Assembly: GCA_963675435.1 (NCBI GenBank)
Contig: OY776216.1
Span: forward strand, 1,612,001-1,676,000
Source: Saccharicrinis sp963675435
GTDB lineage: Bacteria; Bacteroidota; Bacteroidia; Bacteroidales; Marinilabiliaceae
Direction: 5' to 3'
DNA: 64,000 nt
This document shows, piece after piece, positions 8,042-16,315 of the stretch. Both the position numbers and the translations under genes were made by a program. Numbering within the stretch: position 1 is the stretch's first letter; every line of letters starts with the position of its first letter. The notes below the pieces were generated by a model. The model made no database searches. It had not been told where the DNA came from and saw only the letters and a program-made list of their open reading frames with translations.

Positions 8042-9682
8042 ATGGCTAAAGAAATTAAATTCAATATTGAAGCTCGTGATTTATTAAAACAAGGTATTGA
8101 TGAGCTTGCTAATGCAGTAAAAGTAACCTTAGGTCCTAAAGGTAGAAATGTTATTATGGACAAAAAATTCGGAGCACCAGCAATTACTAAAGATGGTGTT
8201 TCGGTAGCAAAAGAAATAGAGTTAAAAGATCCTTATGCAAATATGGGTGCTCAAATGGTTAAAGAAGTGGCTTCAAGAACTGGTGATAATGCTGGTGATG
8301 GAACAACAACGGCAACTGTATTGGCTCAGTCAATTGTAAATGTAGGTTTAAAAAATGTTACTGCAGGGGCTAACCCAATGGAGCTTAAGTCGGGTATCGA
8401 CAAAGCGGTTAAAGCAGTAAAAGAAAGTATTGCCGCTCAATCACAAGAAATTGGTGATCACAATGAAAAAATTGAGCAAGTAGCTAAAATCTCAGCTAAT
8501 AACGATGCTGAAATTGGTCGCTTAATTGCTGAGGCAATGGAAAAAGTAGGTAAAGAGGGTGTTATAACTGTTGAAGAAGCTAAAGGTATTGAAACTACTG
8601 TTGAAGTAGTGGAAGGTATGCAATTCGACAGAGGATATATTTCTCCATACTTTGTAACCAATACTGAAAAAATGGCTGCAGAGTTGGATAACCCATATAT
8701 TTTAATCCACGACAAGAAAATCTCTACAATGAAGGATCTTCTTCCTGTATTAGAAGCTACTGCTCAAACAGGTCGTCCTTTATTGATTATTGCAGAAGAT
8801 GTTGATGGTGAGGCTTTAGCTACTTTAGTTGTTAACCGTCTTCGTGGGTCATTAAAAGTTGCAGCAGTTAAAGCTCCTGGATTTGGTGACAGAAGAAAAG
8901 AAATGTTGCAGGATATCGCAACTTTAACTAATGGTACTTTAATTACTGAGGAAGTTGGCTTAACACTTGAGCAAGCTACTTTAGAAATGTTAGGGGAAGC
9001 TGAAAAAGCTACTTTAGATAAAGAAAATACAACAATAGTTAACGGAGCTGGATCAAAAGAAGTTATTGATGCAAGAGTTGATCAAATCAAGTCGCAAATA
9101 GCAAATACAACTTCTGATTATGATAAAGAAAAGCTTCAGGAGCGTTTAGCTAAATTATCCGGTGGTGTTGCTGTTCTTTACGTAGGAGCTGCTTCAGAAA
9201 TTGAAATGAAAGAGAAAAAAGATCGTGTTGATGATGCTTTAAGTGCAACTCGTGCTGCGGTTGAAGAAGGTATTGTTCCTGGAGGTGGTGTTGCTTTAGT
9301 TCGCGCTATCGAAGTATTAGAAGGATTAAAAGGTGAAACTGAAGACGAGAATACCGGAATTGAAATTGTAAAAAGAGCAATTGAAGAACCATTACGTCAG
9401 ATTGTTGCTAATGCAGGAAAAGAAGGTGCAGTAATTGTACAAAAAGTAAAAGAAGGTAAAGATGATTTTGGTTATAATGCTCGTATTGATGAATACCAAA
9501 ATTTCTTTGCAACAGGTGTAATTGATCCTGCTAAAGTAACTCGTATTGCACTTGAGAATGCAGCTTCTATTGCTGGTATGTTCTTAACAACAGAGTGTGT
9601 GATTGTTGATGTGGAAGAGGAAACTCCAATGCCATCTGCTCCAATGGGCGGAATGGGCGGAGGTATGCCTGGAATGATGTAA
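8042..9682 (+). CDS. groEL: GroEL chaperonin (Hsp60)
   Basis: This is the 546-residue group I chaperonin subunit, full length. It has the nucleotide-site sequences KVTLGPKGRNV and GDGTTTATVLAQ, the apical-domain VEGMQFDRGYISPYFVTN, and the flexible tail ending GGMGGGMPGMM. Codon use is even and there is no disruption. It is transcribed with groES and followed by a clear terminator at 9728. Confidence 0.99.
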   Translation: MAKEIKFNIEARDLLKQGIDELANAVKVTLGPKGRNVIMDKKFGAPAITKDGVSVAKEIELKDPYANMGAQMVKEVASRTGDNAGDGTTTATVLAQSIVNVGLKNVTAGANPMELKSGIDKAVKAVKESIAAQSQEIGDHNEKIEQVAKISANNDAEIGRLIAEAMEKVGKEGVITVEEAKGIETTVEVVEGMQFDRGYISPYFVTNTEKMAAELDNPYILIHDKKISTMKDLLPVLEATAQTGRPLLIIAEDVDGEALATLVVNRLRGSLKVAAVKAPGFGDRRKEMLQDIATLTNGTLITEEVGLTLEQATLEMLGEAEKATLDKENTTIVNGAGSKEVIDARVDQIKSQIANTTSDYDKEKLQERLAKLSGGVAVLYVGAASEIEMKEKKDRVDDALSATRAAVEEGIVPGGGVALVRAIEVLEGLKGETEDENTGIEIVKRAIEEPLRQIVANAGKEGAVIVQKVKEGKDDFGYNARIDEYQNFFATGVIDPAKVTRIALENAASIAGMFLTTECVIVDVEEETPMPSAPMGGMGGGMPGMM

Positions 9683-9727
9683 TCAAGGATTACTGATTAG
9701 AGATACTTTGTATCTTAAATATATATT

Positions 9728-9759
9728 AAAGCCAATGCATTTATCGCATTGGCTTTTTT
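9728..9759 (+). terminator. intrinsic terminator after groEL
   Basis: A perfect 11-bp stem (AAAGCCAATGC at 9728-9738, GCATTGGCTTT at 9746-9756) with a 7-base loop runs into a T tract to 9759. Confidence 0.92.
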
Positions 9760-10371
9760 ATTGTGAATTATTGAGTTAGTTGATAAGAGGCATTGTAGAC
9801 ATATTATAGGAAAAATAAGCCAACGAATAAGAGGAATGTTATCGTTTATAATCGTAATAATGATGATGTATCCTCCAAATAATTCTTCTCTTTTACACTG
9901 AGGCTAATACATGTGTGATAGATTTTCTAAAGCATATTGCGGTTTAAAATGATGCCAGAGGTGTCACATGTTTATAGTATTGTGTTTTATAAAATGAATT
10001 GACTCCGGCGGTGCCACACTGGAGGAAATATCATTATCTGACTTCAATACCTCAAGAGCCGTTCTGTGTTCTTGTTTTTTTTTTTAATCATGTAAAATTC
10101 GCTGGGCTTATTATCGGTTGCTTTTTTGATATACAATCTATTTAGATTGTTTTTATACTAAGAATCATTATGGTTTTCTATGTCATTATGGACTCAGAAG
10201 TGTAGCCATATTTCTCTATTGTTGTAGTTTTGAATGTATAGGGTTTAGTTTTCAAATATATGATGATTATAAATACTTGTTGGATAGGTATTAAAGTAAT
10301 CGAGTGCCCAAAAAGGCAAATTATATGCAAAAACAACCTACAGTTTCCCTAGGAAATCTCTTACTATTTTT
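9760..10371. other. long intergenic region with a decayed REP-like repeat
   Basis: No open reading frame here looks real. Around 9951-10028 are two short GC-richer words of the form GCC-n-GGTGTCAC and CGGCGGTGCCACAC, about 60 bp apart in AT-rich DNA. They resemble the better-kept palindromic repeat at 12521-12606 and are probably a decayed copy of the same sort of element. A run of ten or more T residues lies near 10075-10085. The rest is unremarkable AT-rich sequence. Confidence 0.45.
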
Positions 10372-10379
10372 TAAATTTG
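10372..10379 (+). promoter_or_regulatory. possible -7 box for sodB
   Basis: TAAATTTG matches the Bacteroidota primary-sigma -7 consensus TAnnTTTG exactly and lies 40 bp before the sodB start. No convincing -33 TTTG is seen at the right spacing, so this is tentative. Confidence 0.35.
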
Positions 10380-10418
10380 TTAGGACGGATTTATATACAA
10401 ACAAGAAAAGTGACAAAC

Positions 10419-10994
10419 ATGAAATTTGAATTACCAACATTACCTTATGCATCAGATGCATTAGAACCAGTTATTAGCAAAAAAACTATAGAATATCATT
10501 ATGGAAAGCACCATCAGGCTTATGTAAACAATCTTAATAATTTGATTGCGGGAACTGAATTTGAAAATGCAGATCTTGAAACAATTATTAAAAAGTCTGA
10601 AGGTGGTATTTTTAATAATGCTGCTCAGGTATGGAATCATACCTTTTATTTCACATCATTCTCTCCAAATGGAGGAGGAGAGCCAACAGGTGCTTTAGCT
10701 GATACAATTACAAAGGCTTTTGGAAGCTTTGATGCTTTTAAGGAGGCGTTTAATAAAGCTGCTGCTACATTATTTGGTTCCGGATGGGCTTGGTTAGTAA
10801 AAGATGCCTCTGGTGAATTAAAAATTGTTCAAACAAGCAATGCCGCTAATCCAATGACAGAAGGGTTAACTCCTGTTTTAACTTGCGATGTGTGGGAACA
10901 TGCTTATTATTTAGATTATCAAAATGTACGTCCTGATTATATTGCCAACTTCTGGAAGTTAATTGACTGGAGTGTGGTTTCGGAACGATACTAA
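10419..10994 (+). CDS. sodB: superoxide dismutase, Fe-type
   Basis: The 191-residue enzyme converts superoxide to oxygen and hydrogen peroxide. MKFELPTLPYASDALEPVIS is the standard N-terminus, so the ATG at 10419 is chosen over an upstream TTG. Metal ligands are in the motifs IEYHYGKHHQAYV, QVWNHTFYF and DVWEHAYYLDY. Gln in NNAAQVWNH together with SGWAWLV is the pattern of iron or cambialistic enzymes rather than strict manganese ones. There is no signal peptide, so it is cytoplasmic. The nitroreductase gene begins 25 bp downstream and may share the transcript. Confidence 0.96.
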   Translation: MKFELPTLPYASDALEPVISKKTIEYHYGKHHQAYVNNLNNLIAGTEFENADLETIIKKSEGGIFNNAAQVWNHTFYFTSFSPNGGGEPTGALADTITKAFGSFDAFKEAFNKAAATLFGSGWAWLVKDASGELKIVQTSNAANPMTEGLTPVLTCDVWEHAYYLDYQNVRPDYIANFWKLIDWSVVSERY

Positions 10995-11019
10995 GTTAAT
11001 AATTGAAAAATCCCTTTTT

Positions 11020-11589
11020 ATGATGCTTAAAGATCTAATCTTAAAAAATCGAAGTTATAGAAGGTTTTATCAGGATAAAGAAATTAGTTTGGATGAATTA
11101 TCTGAATTGGTTGATTTAGCCCGATTGTCTCCTTCTGCAAGAAATGCACAGCCATTAAAATACATCTTATCCAATACCCCAGAGATGAATAATGTTGTAT
11201 TTAAGCATTTGTCGTGGGCTGGGTATCTTCAGAGCTGGAATGGTCCGGAGGAAGGAGAGCGCCCATCAGCATATATTATTATGGTGAATGATACTTCTAT
11301 TTCATCAAACTTTTTTAGTGATAATGGTATTGCTTCTCAGAGCATTTTATTAGGTGCAGTAGAAAAAGGCCTTGGTGGTTGTATTATTGGTTCCGTGGAG
11401 CGACTACAGTTACAGCGTGAATTAAATATACCATCACAGTTTAAAATAGTGCAGGTAATAGCATTAGGCGTGCCAAAAGAGGAAGTTGTAGTAGAAGAAT
11501 TGGATAAAGATCATAAATATTGGAGAGATATTAAAGAGGTGCATCATGTGCCTAAAAGAAGTCTCTCTGATATTATATTGAAGCTGTAA
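11020..11589 (+). CDS. nitroreductase-family FMN oxidoreductase
   Basis: A nitroreductase-fold flavoprotein of 189 residues. The N-terminal KNRSYRRFYQDKEIS and SPSARNAQPLKYI are the FMN phosphate and ring-binding motifs. LLGAVEKGLGGCIIGSVER is the usual C-terminal FMN-site segment. The physiological substrate cannot be told from sequence. The ATG at 11020 (or the adjacent one at 11023) gives the normal family N-terminus; a longer frame would overlap the end of sodB. It sits just after sodB and before a terminator, suggesting a two-gene redox unit. Confidence 0.85.
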   Translation: MMLKDLILKNRSYRRFYQDKEISLDELSELVDLARLSPSARNAQPLKYILSNTPEMNNVVFKHLSWAGYLQSWNGPEEGERPSAYIIMVNDTSISSNFFSDNGIASQSILLGAVEKGLGGCIIGSVERLQLQRELNIPSQFKIVQVIALGVPKEEVVVEELDKDHKYWRDIKEVHHVPKRSLSDIILKL

Positions 11590-11611
11590 TTGATGAAATA
11601 ATATAAAGTTT

Positions 11612-11651
11612 AAATAGTTCGATTTTCCATGGAGGTCGAACTATTTTTTTT
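11612..11651 (+). terminator. intrinsic terminator after nitroreductase gene
   Basis: A perfect 11-bp stem (AAATAGTTCGA at 11612-11622, TCGAACTATTT at 11636-11646) runs into a T tract. Confidence 0.88.
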
Positions 11652-11732
11652 ATATGTATATCACCTTGAATTGTCTTTTATTTCTATGTATATTTAGAAT
11701 AGGATTGTATCTATATTTCTAAATTTATATAC

Positions 11733-12443
11733 ATGAAACGATTTATTTGGGTGTTATTATTTGTCTTTGGAGCCAGTGTGTTTATCCATGCACAGGTTAC
11801 GAGAGATTCTCTTATGTTCAGGGGAGTAGTAATGGAAGGTGATAGTTTGTTTAGTTTGCCTTATGCAAAGTATATGGTTAATGATGACAAAAGCTTTATG
11901 TCGAATGAAGAGGGGCAGTTCTCTTTCTGGGCTAAAAGTGGCGATATTGTAGAGTTTTCATATGTGGGCTTTAAACCGTTGTATGTGCAAATTCATGATT
12001 CCTTGGCTAACGATAATTATTTGATGGGTATTTTTTTGAGTAGAGATACCATAGAGTTGTCTGAGGTGGTCATTTTACCACAAAATATTAGTCCTGAAGC
12101 TTATGCCAGGAATATGCCTTTATTGAGTGATGCTTCAGAAACAGTAGCACAACATAATGTAGAGATGTCAACTTATCAGGCCATTACGCAGCCAGTTACT
12201 GAATGGGATGCGGAAATGAATCAGAAGAATTTTTTACAGGCCAGGTCTAACGATGTGGCTTATAGAACCCAGATTCAACCAAATCAAGTGGTTGGTGTGA
12301 GTACTGTTTCTGCTAAACAGGCTATAGAGCGGTCGAAATTAAGAAATCTTAAAAAGCCAAGAAGATCCTATATTAGTTTAGCAGAATGGGAATATTTAAT
12401 TTCATCTTATCAGGAAAAGATTAAGAAGAAAAACTTTCAATAG
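11733..12443 (+). CDS. secreted carboxypeptidase-regulatory-like domain protein
   Basis: The 236-residue exported protein has a signal peptide with likely cleavage after FIHA. Residues about 25-105 read as a carboxypeptidase D regulatory-like beta sandwich (FRGVVMEGDSLFSLPYAKYMVNDDKSFMSNEEGQFSF, then a hydrophobic strand FSYVGFKPLYVQI), the module that often begins TonB-dependent receptors but here stands alone. The C-terminal half is polar, with VVILPQNISPEAYARNMPLLSDA and a basic end. No catalytic motif is recognised. Comparable stand-alone proteins are common in Bacteroidota and poorly characterised. It is probably monocistronic. Confidence 0.7.
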   Translation: MKRFIWVLLFVFGASVFIHAQVTRDSLMFRGVVMEGDSLFSLPYAKYMVNDDKSFMSNEEGQFSFWAKSGDIVEFSYVGFKPLYVQIHDSLANDNYLMGIFLSRDTIELSEVVILPQNISPEAYARNMPLLSDASETVAQHNVEMSTYQAITQPVTEWDAEMNQKNFLQARSNDVAYRTQIQPNQVVGVSTVSAKQAIERSKLRNLKKPRRSYISLAEWEYLISSYQEKIKKKNFQ

Positions 12444-12520
12444 AATGTTAAGAACAGTATTAACTATCTATTCCTAATAGGGAGGCATTGATAATTTCAA
12501 ATATGTATTGTCGTAAAAAG

Positions 12521-12606
12521 AAGCGCCAAAGGTGTGTTGGCAATAGCCCAGCCAGATAAGGCTGGGTAAATATGTAGAATATAAATAAAGCACCAACGGT
12601 GTGATG
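12521..12606. repeat. REP-like palindromic intergenic repeat
   Basis: Two near-identical words about 67 bp apart (AAGCGCCAAAGGTGTGTTG at 12521-12539 and AAGCACCAACGGTGTGATG at 12588-12606) bracket a strong hairpin (AGCCCAGCC, 12545-12553, with GGCTGGGT, 12560-12567). The GC-rich hairpin stands out from its AT-rich surroundings. The layout resembles repetitive extragenic palindromes. A weaker relative is seen near 9951-10028. Confidence 0.6.
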
Positions 12607-12706
12607 TGTTGTGAAATTCTATTTTTTACCATTATATGTATGGTATAATCAGAAGGAATGAAAATTCTTCCCATCGTTTTTCTTTGTATGTTTTTTCTGT
12701 TATAAC

Positions 12707-13342
12707 TTATAGTTCTGCAACGTGCAGGCAATAGCTATTGCTGTAGTCTGTTTCTTCTCTGTTTCTAAAAATAAGCCAGATGGTATAGTCATTTAGTTCA
12801 TCTTTATTAATCTCAGTCCATAGAAAAGTACCGTTGTATCGTCTGGCACCCACAGTTGTAAAATCAATGAAGTCACTTTTTTTATATTTCCATACTATCA
12901 ATAAGGTGTCGTAGTCTTCTGCGTAAGGCTCTGTTGCCTCTGTATTCCAGTTAATGCTAATGCCATTTTCATTAGCCGTGCAGGTTATTTCAGAAGGTAA
13001 AAGAATATTCCCTTTTGAAATTAAGGCTTTGTGTAAATCAATATATTGGTTGGGATATGCTCCTGCTATTGCGTGTTTTAAGTTATACGACTGAGCCGAT
13101 TGGTAAGGACTACGCGTAGAGCTATCATTAGAAAAAGTTTTTTGTATTAATTCTTTTGCAGGACGTAAAAATTGATGAATTAGCGCCATTTTTTGTCTTT
13201 GTACTAATTGACCAGGAGTTTTTCTGTCTTTTGCAGGTGTTGGTAGGCTGCGAACAAATTCGCGACCATATCTTGTGTACATTACAACTGTACCAACTTT
13301 ACCGCTGCCACCGCCTAAAATACCATTATTTAATCGTGCCAT
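12707..13342 (-). CDS. DUF6266 family protein
   Basis: The 211-residue protein begins MARLNNGILGGGSGKVGTVV and continues MYTRYGREFVRSLPTPAKDRKTPGQLVQRQKMALIHQFL, the hallmark of the DUF6266 family found in Bacteroidota. The function is unknown. There is no signal peptide or membrane segment. The C-terminal half is predicted beta-rich (ISINWNTEATEPYAEDYDTLLIVWKYKK), like a fibronectin-type fold. It stands alone on the minus strand between a REP-like repeat and a 494-bp gap. Confidence 0.75.
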   Translation of the reverse strand: MARLNNGILGGGSGKVGTVVMYTRYGREFVRSLPTPAKDRKTPGQLVQRQKMALIHQFLRPAKELIQKTFSNDSSTRSPYQSAQSYNLKHAIAGAYPNQYIDLHKALISKGNILLPSEITCTANENGISINWNTEATEPYAEDYDTLLIVWKYKKSDFIDFTTVGARRYNGTFLWTEINKDELNDYTIWLIFRNREETDYSNSYCLHVAEL

Positions 13343-13836
13343 AATAAGGAAATTTTGGTTAATAATATTGAATAATGCAATAAATATGCCTAATAGACGA
13401 ATTCCTTATCTTAATTTTAGAGGTATGATTTTTTGTATTTGTCAAACACGAAGTAATATCCGCTAGGCACTTGCAACGTAACAGCTTCGTACCTGCTCCG
13501 CACCTGCTGCGGGTATTGAAAATATATAAGTTTAGTATTGTACAGATATTGTTCACAATAATATCACTTGGCAGTGAGGGTGAAGTGAGCCAATAGTGAG
13601 CCAATAGTGAGGGAAGTGTGAGTGATATCCGCAGCTGTTCCGACTATGATACGATGTTGGTCCGTTACAGGTGTAATTGATGTGTAAATGATCTGAATAC
13701 TTTTGTTTTGGTAATAAATTGTTTTTGTATTCACAAAAATGAAGTAAAATCAAATAAAATTTAAAAAAGTCAGTGTTTAGCTGACTTTTTTTTATGAATT
13801 TTGTCGTGGAGAGAATTTTAACAAATTGACAGTAAA
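13343..13836. other. 494-bp divergent gap with short tandem repeats; candidate ncRNA locus
   Basis: No credible reading frame is seen. The region contains a GC-richer patch with the partly repeated words ACCTGCTCCGC and ACCTGCTGCGG (about 13490-13512). A short tandem repeat follows near 13585-13615, where GTGAGCCAATA occurs twice among further GTGAGG words. A hairpin plus T tract (13763-13793) then stands upstream of folE although no gene precedes it. A small RNA ending at that terminator, or an attenuated folE leader, would explain the layout. Confidence 0.4.
13763..13793 (+). terminator. terminator-like hairpin upstream of folE
   Basis: An 11-bp stem (AAAAAAGTCAG at 13763-13773, CTGACTTTTTT from 13781) with a 7-base loop is followed by T residues to 13793. 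The A-rich left arm makes it terminator-like on both strands. It lies 44 bp before folE in a divergent gap. Confidence 0.7.
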
Positions 13837-14463
13837 ATGGAATTTACTTTAAATGGTGACAATAGCGGATATAGTAAGGTAGAGAAGTATGATGATGAAA
13901 CAACTCAAAAGCTATCTGATCATTATAGTGAAATAATATCTTCGTTAGGAGAAGATGTACAGCGCGAAGGACTGGTAAAAACTCCTTTAAGGGTGGCAAA
14001 AGCAATGCAATTCTTAACTCAGGGGTATCAAATGAATCCTGAGGAGATTATTAAGTCTGCCATGTTTCGTGAAGATTACCAGCAAATGGTTGTTGTTAAG
14101 GATATTGAATTGTATTCAATGTGTGAGCACCATATGTTGCCATTTTTTGGTAAAGCACATATTGCTTATATTCCCAAACATCATATTACAGGTTTGAGTA
14201 AAATTGCACGTGTAGTAGAGGCTTTTGCCCGAAGATTGCAGGTGCAGGAGCGATTAACCACTCAAATAAAAGATGCCATTCAAAATACACTAAATCCACT
14301 TGGGGTAGCTGTTGTTATTGAGGCTCAGCATATGTGTATGCAAATGCGAGGGGTGCAAAAACAGCACTCAGTTACCACAACTTCTGATTTTACAGGAGCA
14401 TTTTTAAAGAACCAGGCAACAAGAGAAGAGTTCTTGAATATTATTTCAAATAAACTGCATTAA
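13837..14463 (+). CDS. folE: GTP cyclohydrolase I
   Basis: The 208-residue enzyme converts GTP to 7,8-dihydroneopterin triphosphate, the entry to folate or related pterins. Zinc ligands Cys96 and His99 (SMCEHHMLPFFGKAHIAYIP) and Cys167 (IEAQHMCMQMRG) are all present, as are GLSKIARVVEAFARRLQVQERLT and the C-terminal SVTTTSDFTGAF. The length is normal, with a polar N-terminal extension of about 20 residues. It appears monocistronic; a terminator-like hairpin 44 bp upstream may belong to its leader. Confidence 0.96.
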   Translation: MEFTLNGDNSGYSKVEKYDDETTQKLSDHYSEIISSLGEDVQREGLVKTPLRVAKAMQFLTQGYQMNPEEIIKSAMFREDYQQMVVVKDIELYSMCEHHMLPFFGKAHIAYIPKHHITGLSKIARVVEAFARRLQVQERLTTQIKDAIQNTLNPLGVAVVIEAQHMCMQMRGVQKQHSVTTTSDFTGAFLKNQATREEFLNIISNKLH

Positions 14464-14917
14464 GAGGAAAAGAAAATATGGTACTGGTAGAAAGGAAGAT
14501 TTTAGTATTGCTGTAATACTTTTTCTATCATTATTGTAGCTGTAGTGAAACCTGAAATCATAATTTTAGAAGTATGAAGCATGAAGTCAGAAGCCAGAAG
14601 TAAAATTCTTCGAACTTCGAACTTCCATCTTCAGATTCCTATCTTCACAATCCTTGTCCAAAGGGAAACTGTGTGATTGCGTAAGCAATGTCATTAACAG
14701 CACTATTTAAAATATGAGCCTTATTTTTTAATATAAGCGATTATTTAGCTAACTTATAATAGTAGATTGATATCTGTTAGAAGCTGTTTTTATGCCTAAT
14801 TCCGCATTGTGGAATAAATGTTTATAAAAAACACCTAATGTTTGTATTTGTATTCTGCATAAATGGATAAATATTGATAAAACATATATATTTAACTTTA
14901 AATAAATATGTTTATTT
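14464..14917. other. intergenic region with a purine/pyrimidine low-complexity inverted patch
   Basis: No gene is seen. Between 14567 and 14648 a purine-rich stretch made of GAAG-type words is followed by a pyrimidine-rich stretch made of CTTC-type words, so the two halves can pair imperfectly. The remainder is AT-rich and should contain the dprA promoter. A similar CTTCAGT-word patch lies on the other side of dprA (16061-16140). Confidence 0.45.
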
Positions 14918-16027
14918 GTGAACCAAACTGATCTTAGATATAAAATTGCGTTAAGCCTAGTCAAAGGACTAGGTCCTGTTTTAATACGAAATTTAGTGGC
15001 ATACCTTGGAAGTGTAGAGGCTGTGTTTCATGAAAAGGAGCGGGTATTGATTAAAATACCAGGAATTGGGAAAAAACAAGCATCTATTATTTCAAACTCT
15101 AATACCATTGAAAGGGCAGAACAGGAAATTGATTTTATTGATAAAAATAGCCTTAAAGCAAGTTTCTTTTTGGATGATGCTTTTCCGGTGCGATTAAATC
15201 AATGTGAAGATGCTCCGGTATTGATTTATCATAAAGGGAATCATTCACTTGATACAAATAAAATGCTGGCGGTTGTTGGTACCAGAAATGTTACTGAAAA
15301 TGGCAAGGATAATTGCAGGAATTTAATAAAGCGTATTGCCGATTATTATCCTAATACTACCATTGTTAGTGGACTGGCTTATGGTGTGGATATTTGTGCG
15401 CACAGAGCTGCATTGGAGGTTGGTTTGCCAACAATTGCTGTGTTGGCTCATGGTTTAGATCGGGTTTATCCCAGATTACATACTGATACAGCAGAAAAGC
15501 TATTAAGTAAAGGCGCTTTGGTTACAGAATTTAATAGTGGTACTAATCCGGACAGGCAGAATTTTGTAAAGAGGAACAGGATTATAGCAGGACTATCAGA
15601 TGCTACTTTGGTGGTTGAATCGGCTGCGAAAGGGGGATCTTTGATTACTGCACATTTGGCTCAATCATATAATCGCGACGTTTTGGCATTTCCGGGAAGA
15701 GTAGATGATGAATTCTCCAAAGGTTGTAATAAATTGATAAAAACCAATGTGGCAGCCATGGTTGAAGGAATTGATGATTTGGAATATGCTTTAGGATGGG
15801 AAAGAAAAGATAAATCGCCTGAAGCAAAGCAGTTGTCAATGTTTACACAGCCGGAAGGGGACTCCGGCATTATTTATAATTTGTTGCGACAAGAAAAGGA
15901 AGCAACGTTGAATTTAATGAGTTTAAAAACCGGTATGCCGGTTAATAAAATATCATCACTAATGCTTCAATTGGAATTTGATGGCTTAGTGAAAAGTTTA
16001 CCGGGTAATGTTTACCGGTGTATTTAA
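14918..16027 (+). CDS. dprA: DNA-processing protein DprA
   Basis: The 369-residue cytoplasmic protein loads RecA on incoming single-stranded DNA during natural transformation. Residues 1-70 are a helix-hairpin-helix/SAM-like region (LVKGLGPVLIRNL, IPGIGKKQASII). Residues about 100-295 are the Rossmann-like DprA/Smf core (VVGTRNVTENGKDNC, SGLAYGVDICAHRAAL, NRIIAGLSDATLVVESAAKGGSLITAHLA, AFPGRVDDEFSKGCNKLI). The C-terminal 60 residues form a winged helix. The start is a GTG at 14918; the nearby ATG at 14908 is out of frame and soon stops. No other competence gene is in the window. Confidence 0.94.
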   Translation: MNQTDLRYKIALSLVKGLGPVLIRNLVAYLGSVEAVFHEKERVLIKIPGIGKKQASIISNSNTIERAEQEIDFIDKNSLKASFFLDDAFPVRLNQCEDAPVLIYHKGNHSLDTNKMLAVVGTRNVTENGKDNCRNLIKRIADYYPNTTIVSGLAYGVDICAHRAALEVGLPTIAVLAHGLDRVYPRLHTDTAEKLLSKGALVTEFNSGTNPDRQNFVKRNRIIAGLSDATLVVESAAKGGSLITAHLAQSYNRDVLAFPGRVDDEFSKGCNKLIKTNVAAMVEGIDDLEYALGWERKDKSPEAKQLSMFTQPEGDSGIIYNLLRQEKEATLNLMSLKTGMPVNKISSLMLQLEFDGLVKSLPGNVYRCI

Positions 16028-16060
16028 AATAAGGTGAAAGGTGAAGTTGTCAACGGTGTT

Positions 16061-16140
16061 TAGTCTTCAGTCTCCAGTCAACAGTCTTCAGTTATGCTGA
16101 ATACAGAGAACTGTCTATTAAGGACTGAAAATTAAAGACT
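16061..16140. repeat. low-complexity CTTCAGT-word repeat patch
   Basis: The words AGTCTTCAGT, CTCCAGTCAACAGT and CTTCAGT follow one another, and a partly complementary arm (GGACTGAAAATTAAAGACT) lies at 16122-16140. It is non-coding and of unknown role. Confidence 0.4.
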
Positions 16141-16216
16141 ATTTTATCTTATTTAAGATTAGAAGGTTGGATAAAAATGCTGGAAATATCCTTTATTTAA
16201 TCGAACATTTTTTTGA

Positions 16217-16249
16217 TTTGGACGTATACAGTCCCAGGTATTATATTGG
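16217..16249 (+). promoter_or_regulatory. possible promoter of the giant surface-protein gene
   Basis: TTTG at 16217-16220 and TATATTGG at 16242-16249 (7 of 8 positions of TAnnTTTG) are separated by 21 bases, consistent with a Bacteroidota -33/-7 promoter. This would give a leader of about 60 bases before 16316. AT-rich DNA yields such matches by chance. Confidence 0.35.
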
Positions 16250-16315
16250 CCAAATGTAATTGTCTGAATATGATAATTTTAGTAATGCCTAAAGGGGACT
16301 TAAACTATATATAGT

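Noticed and set aside
12474..12731. 85-codon minus-strand frame at the 3' side of the DUF6266 gene
   Set aside because: It runs through the REP-like palindrome and overlaps the real gene; the translation is low in normal protein composition.
14908..14931. ATG at 14908 as start of dprA
   Set aside because: It is out of frame with dprA and stops within eight codons; the GTG at 14918 fits the family N-terminus.
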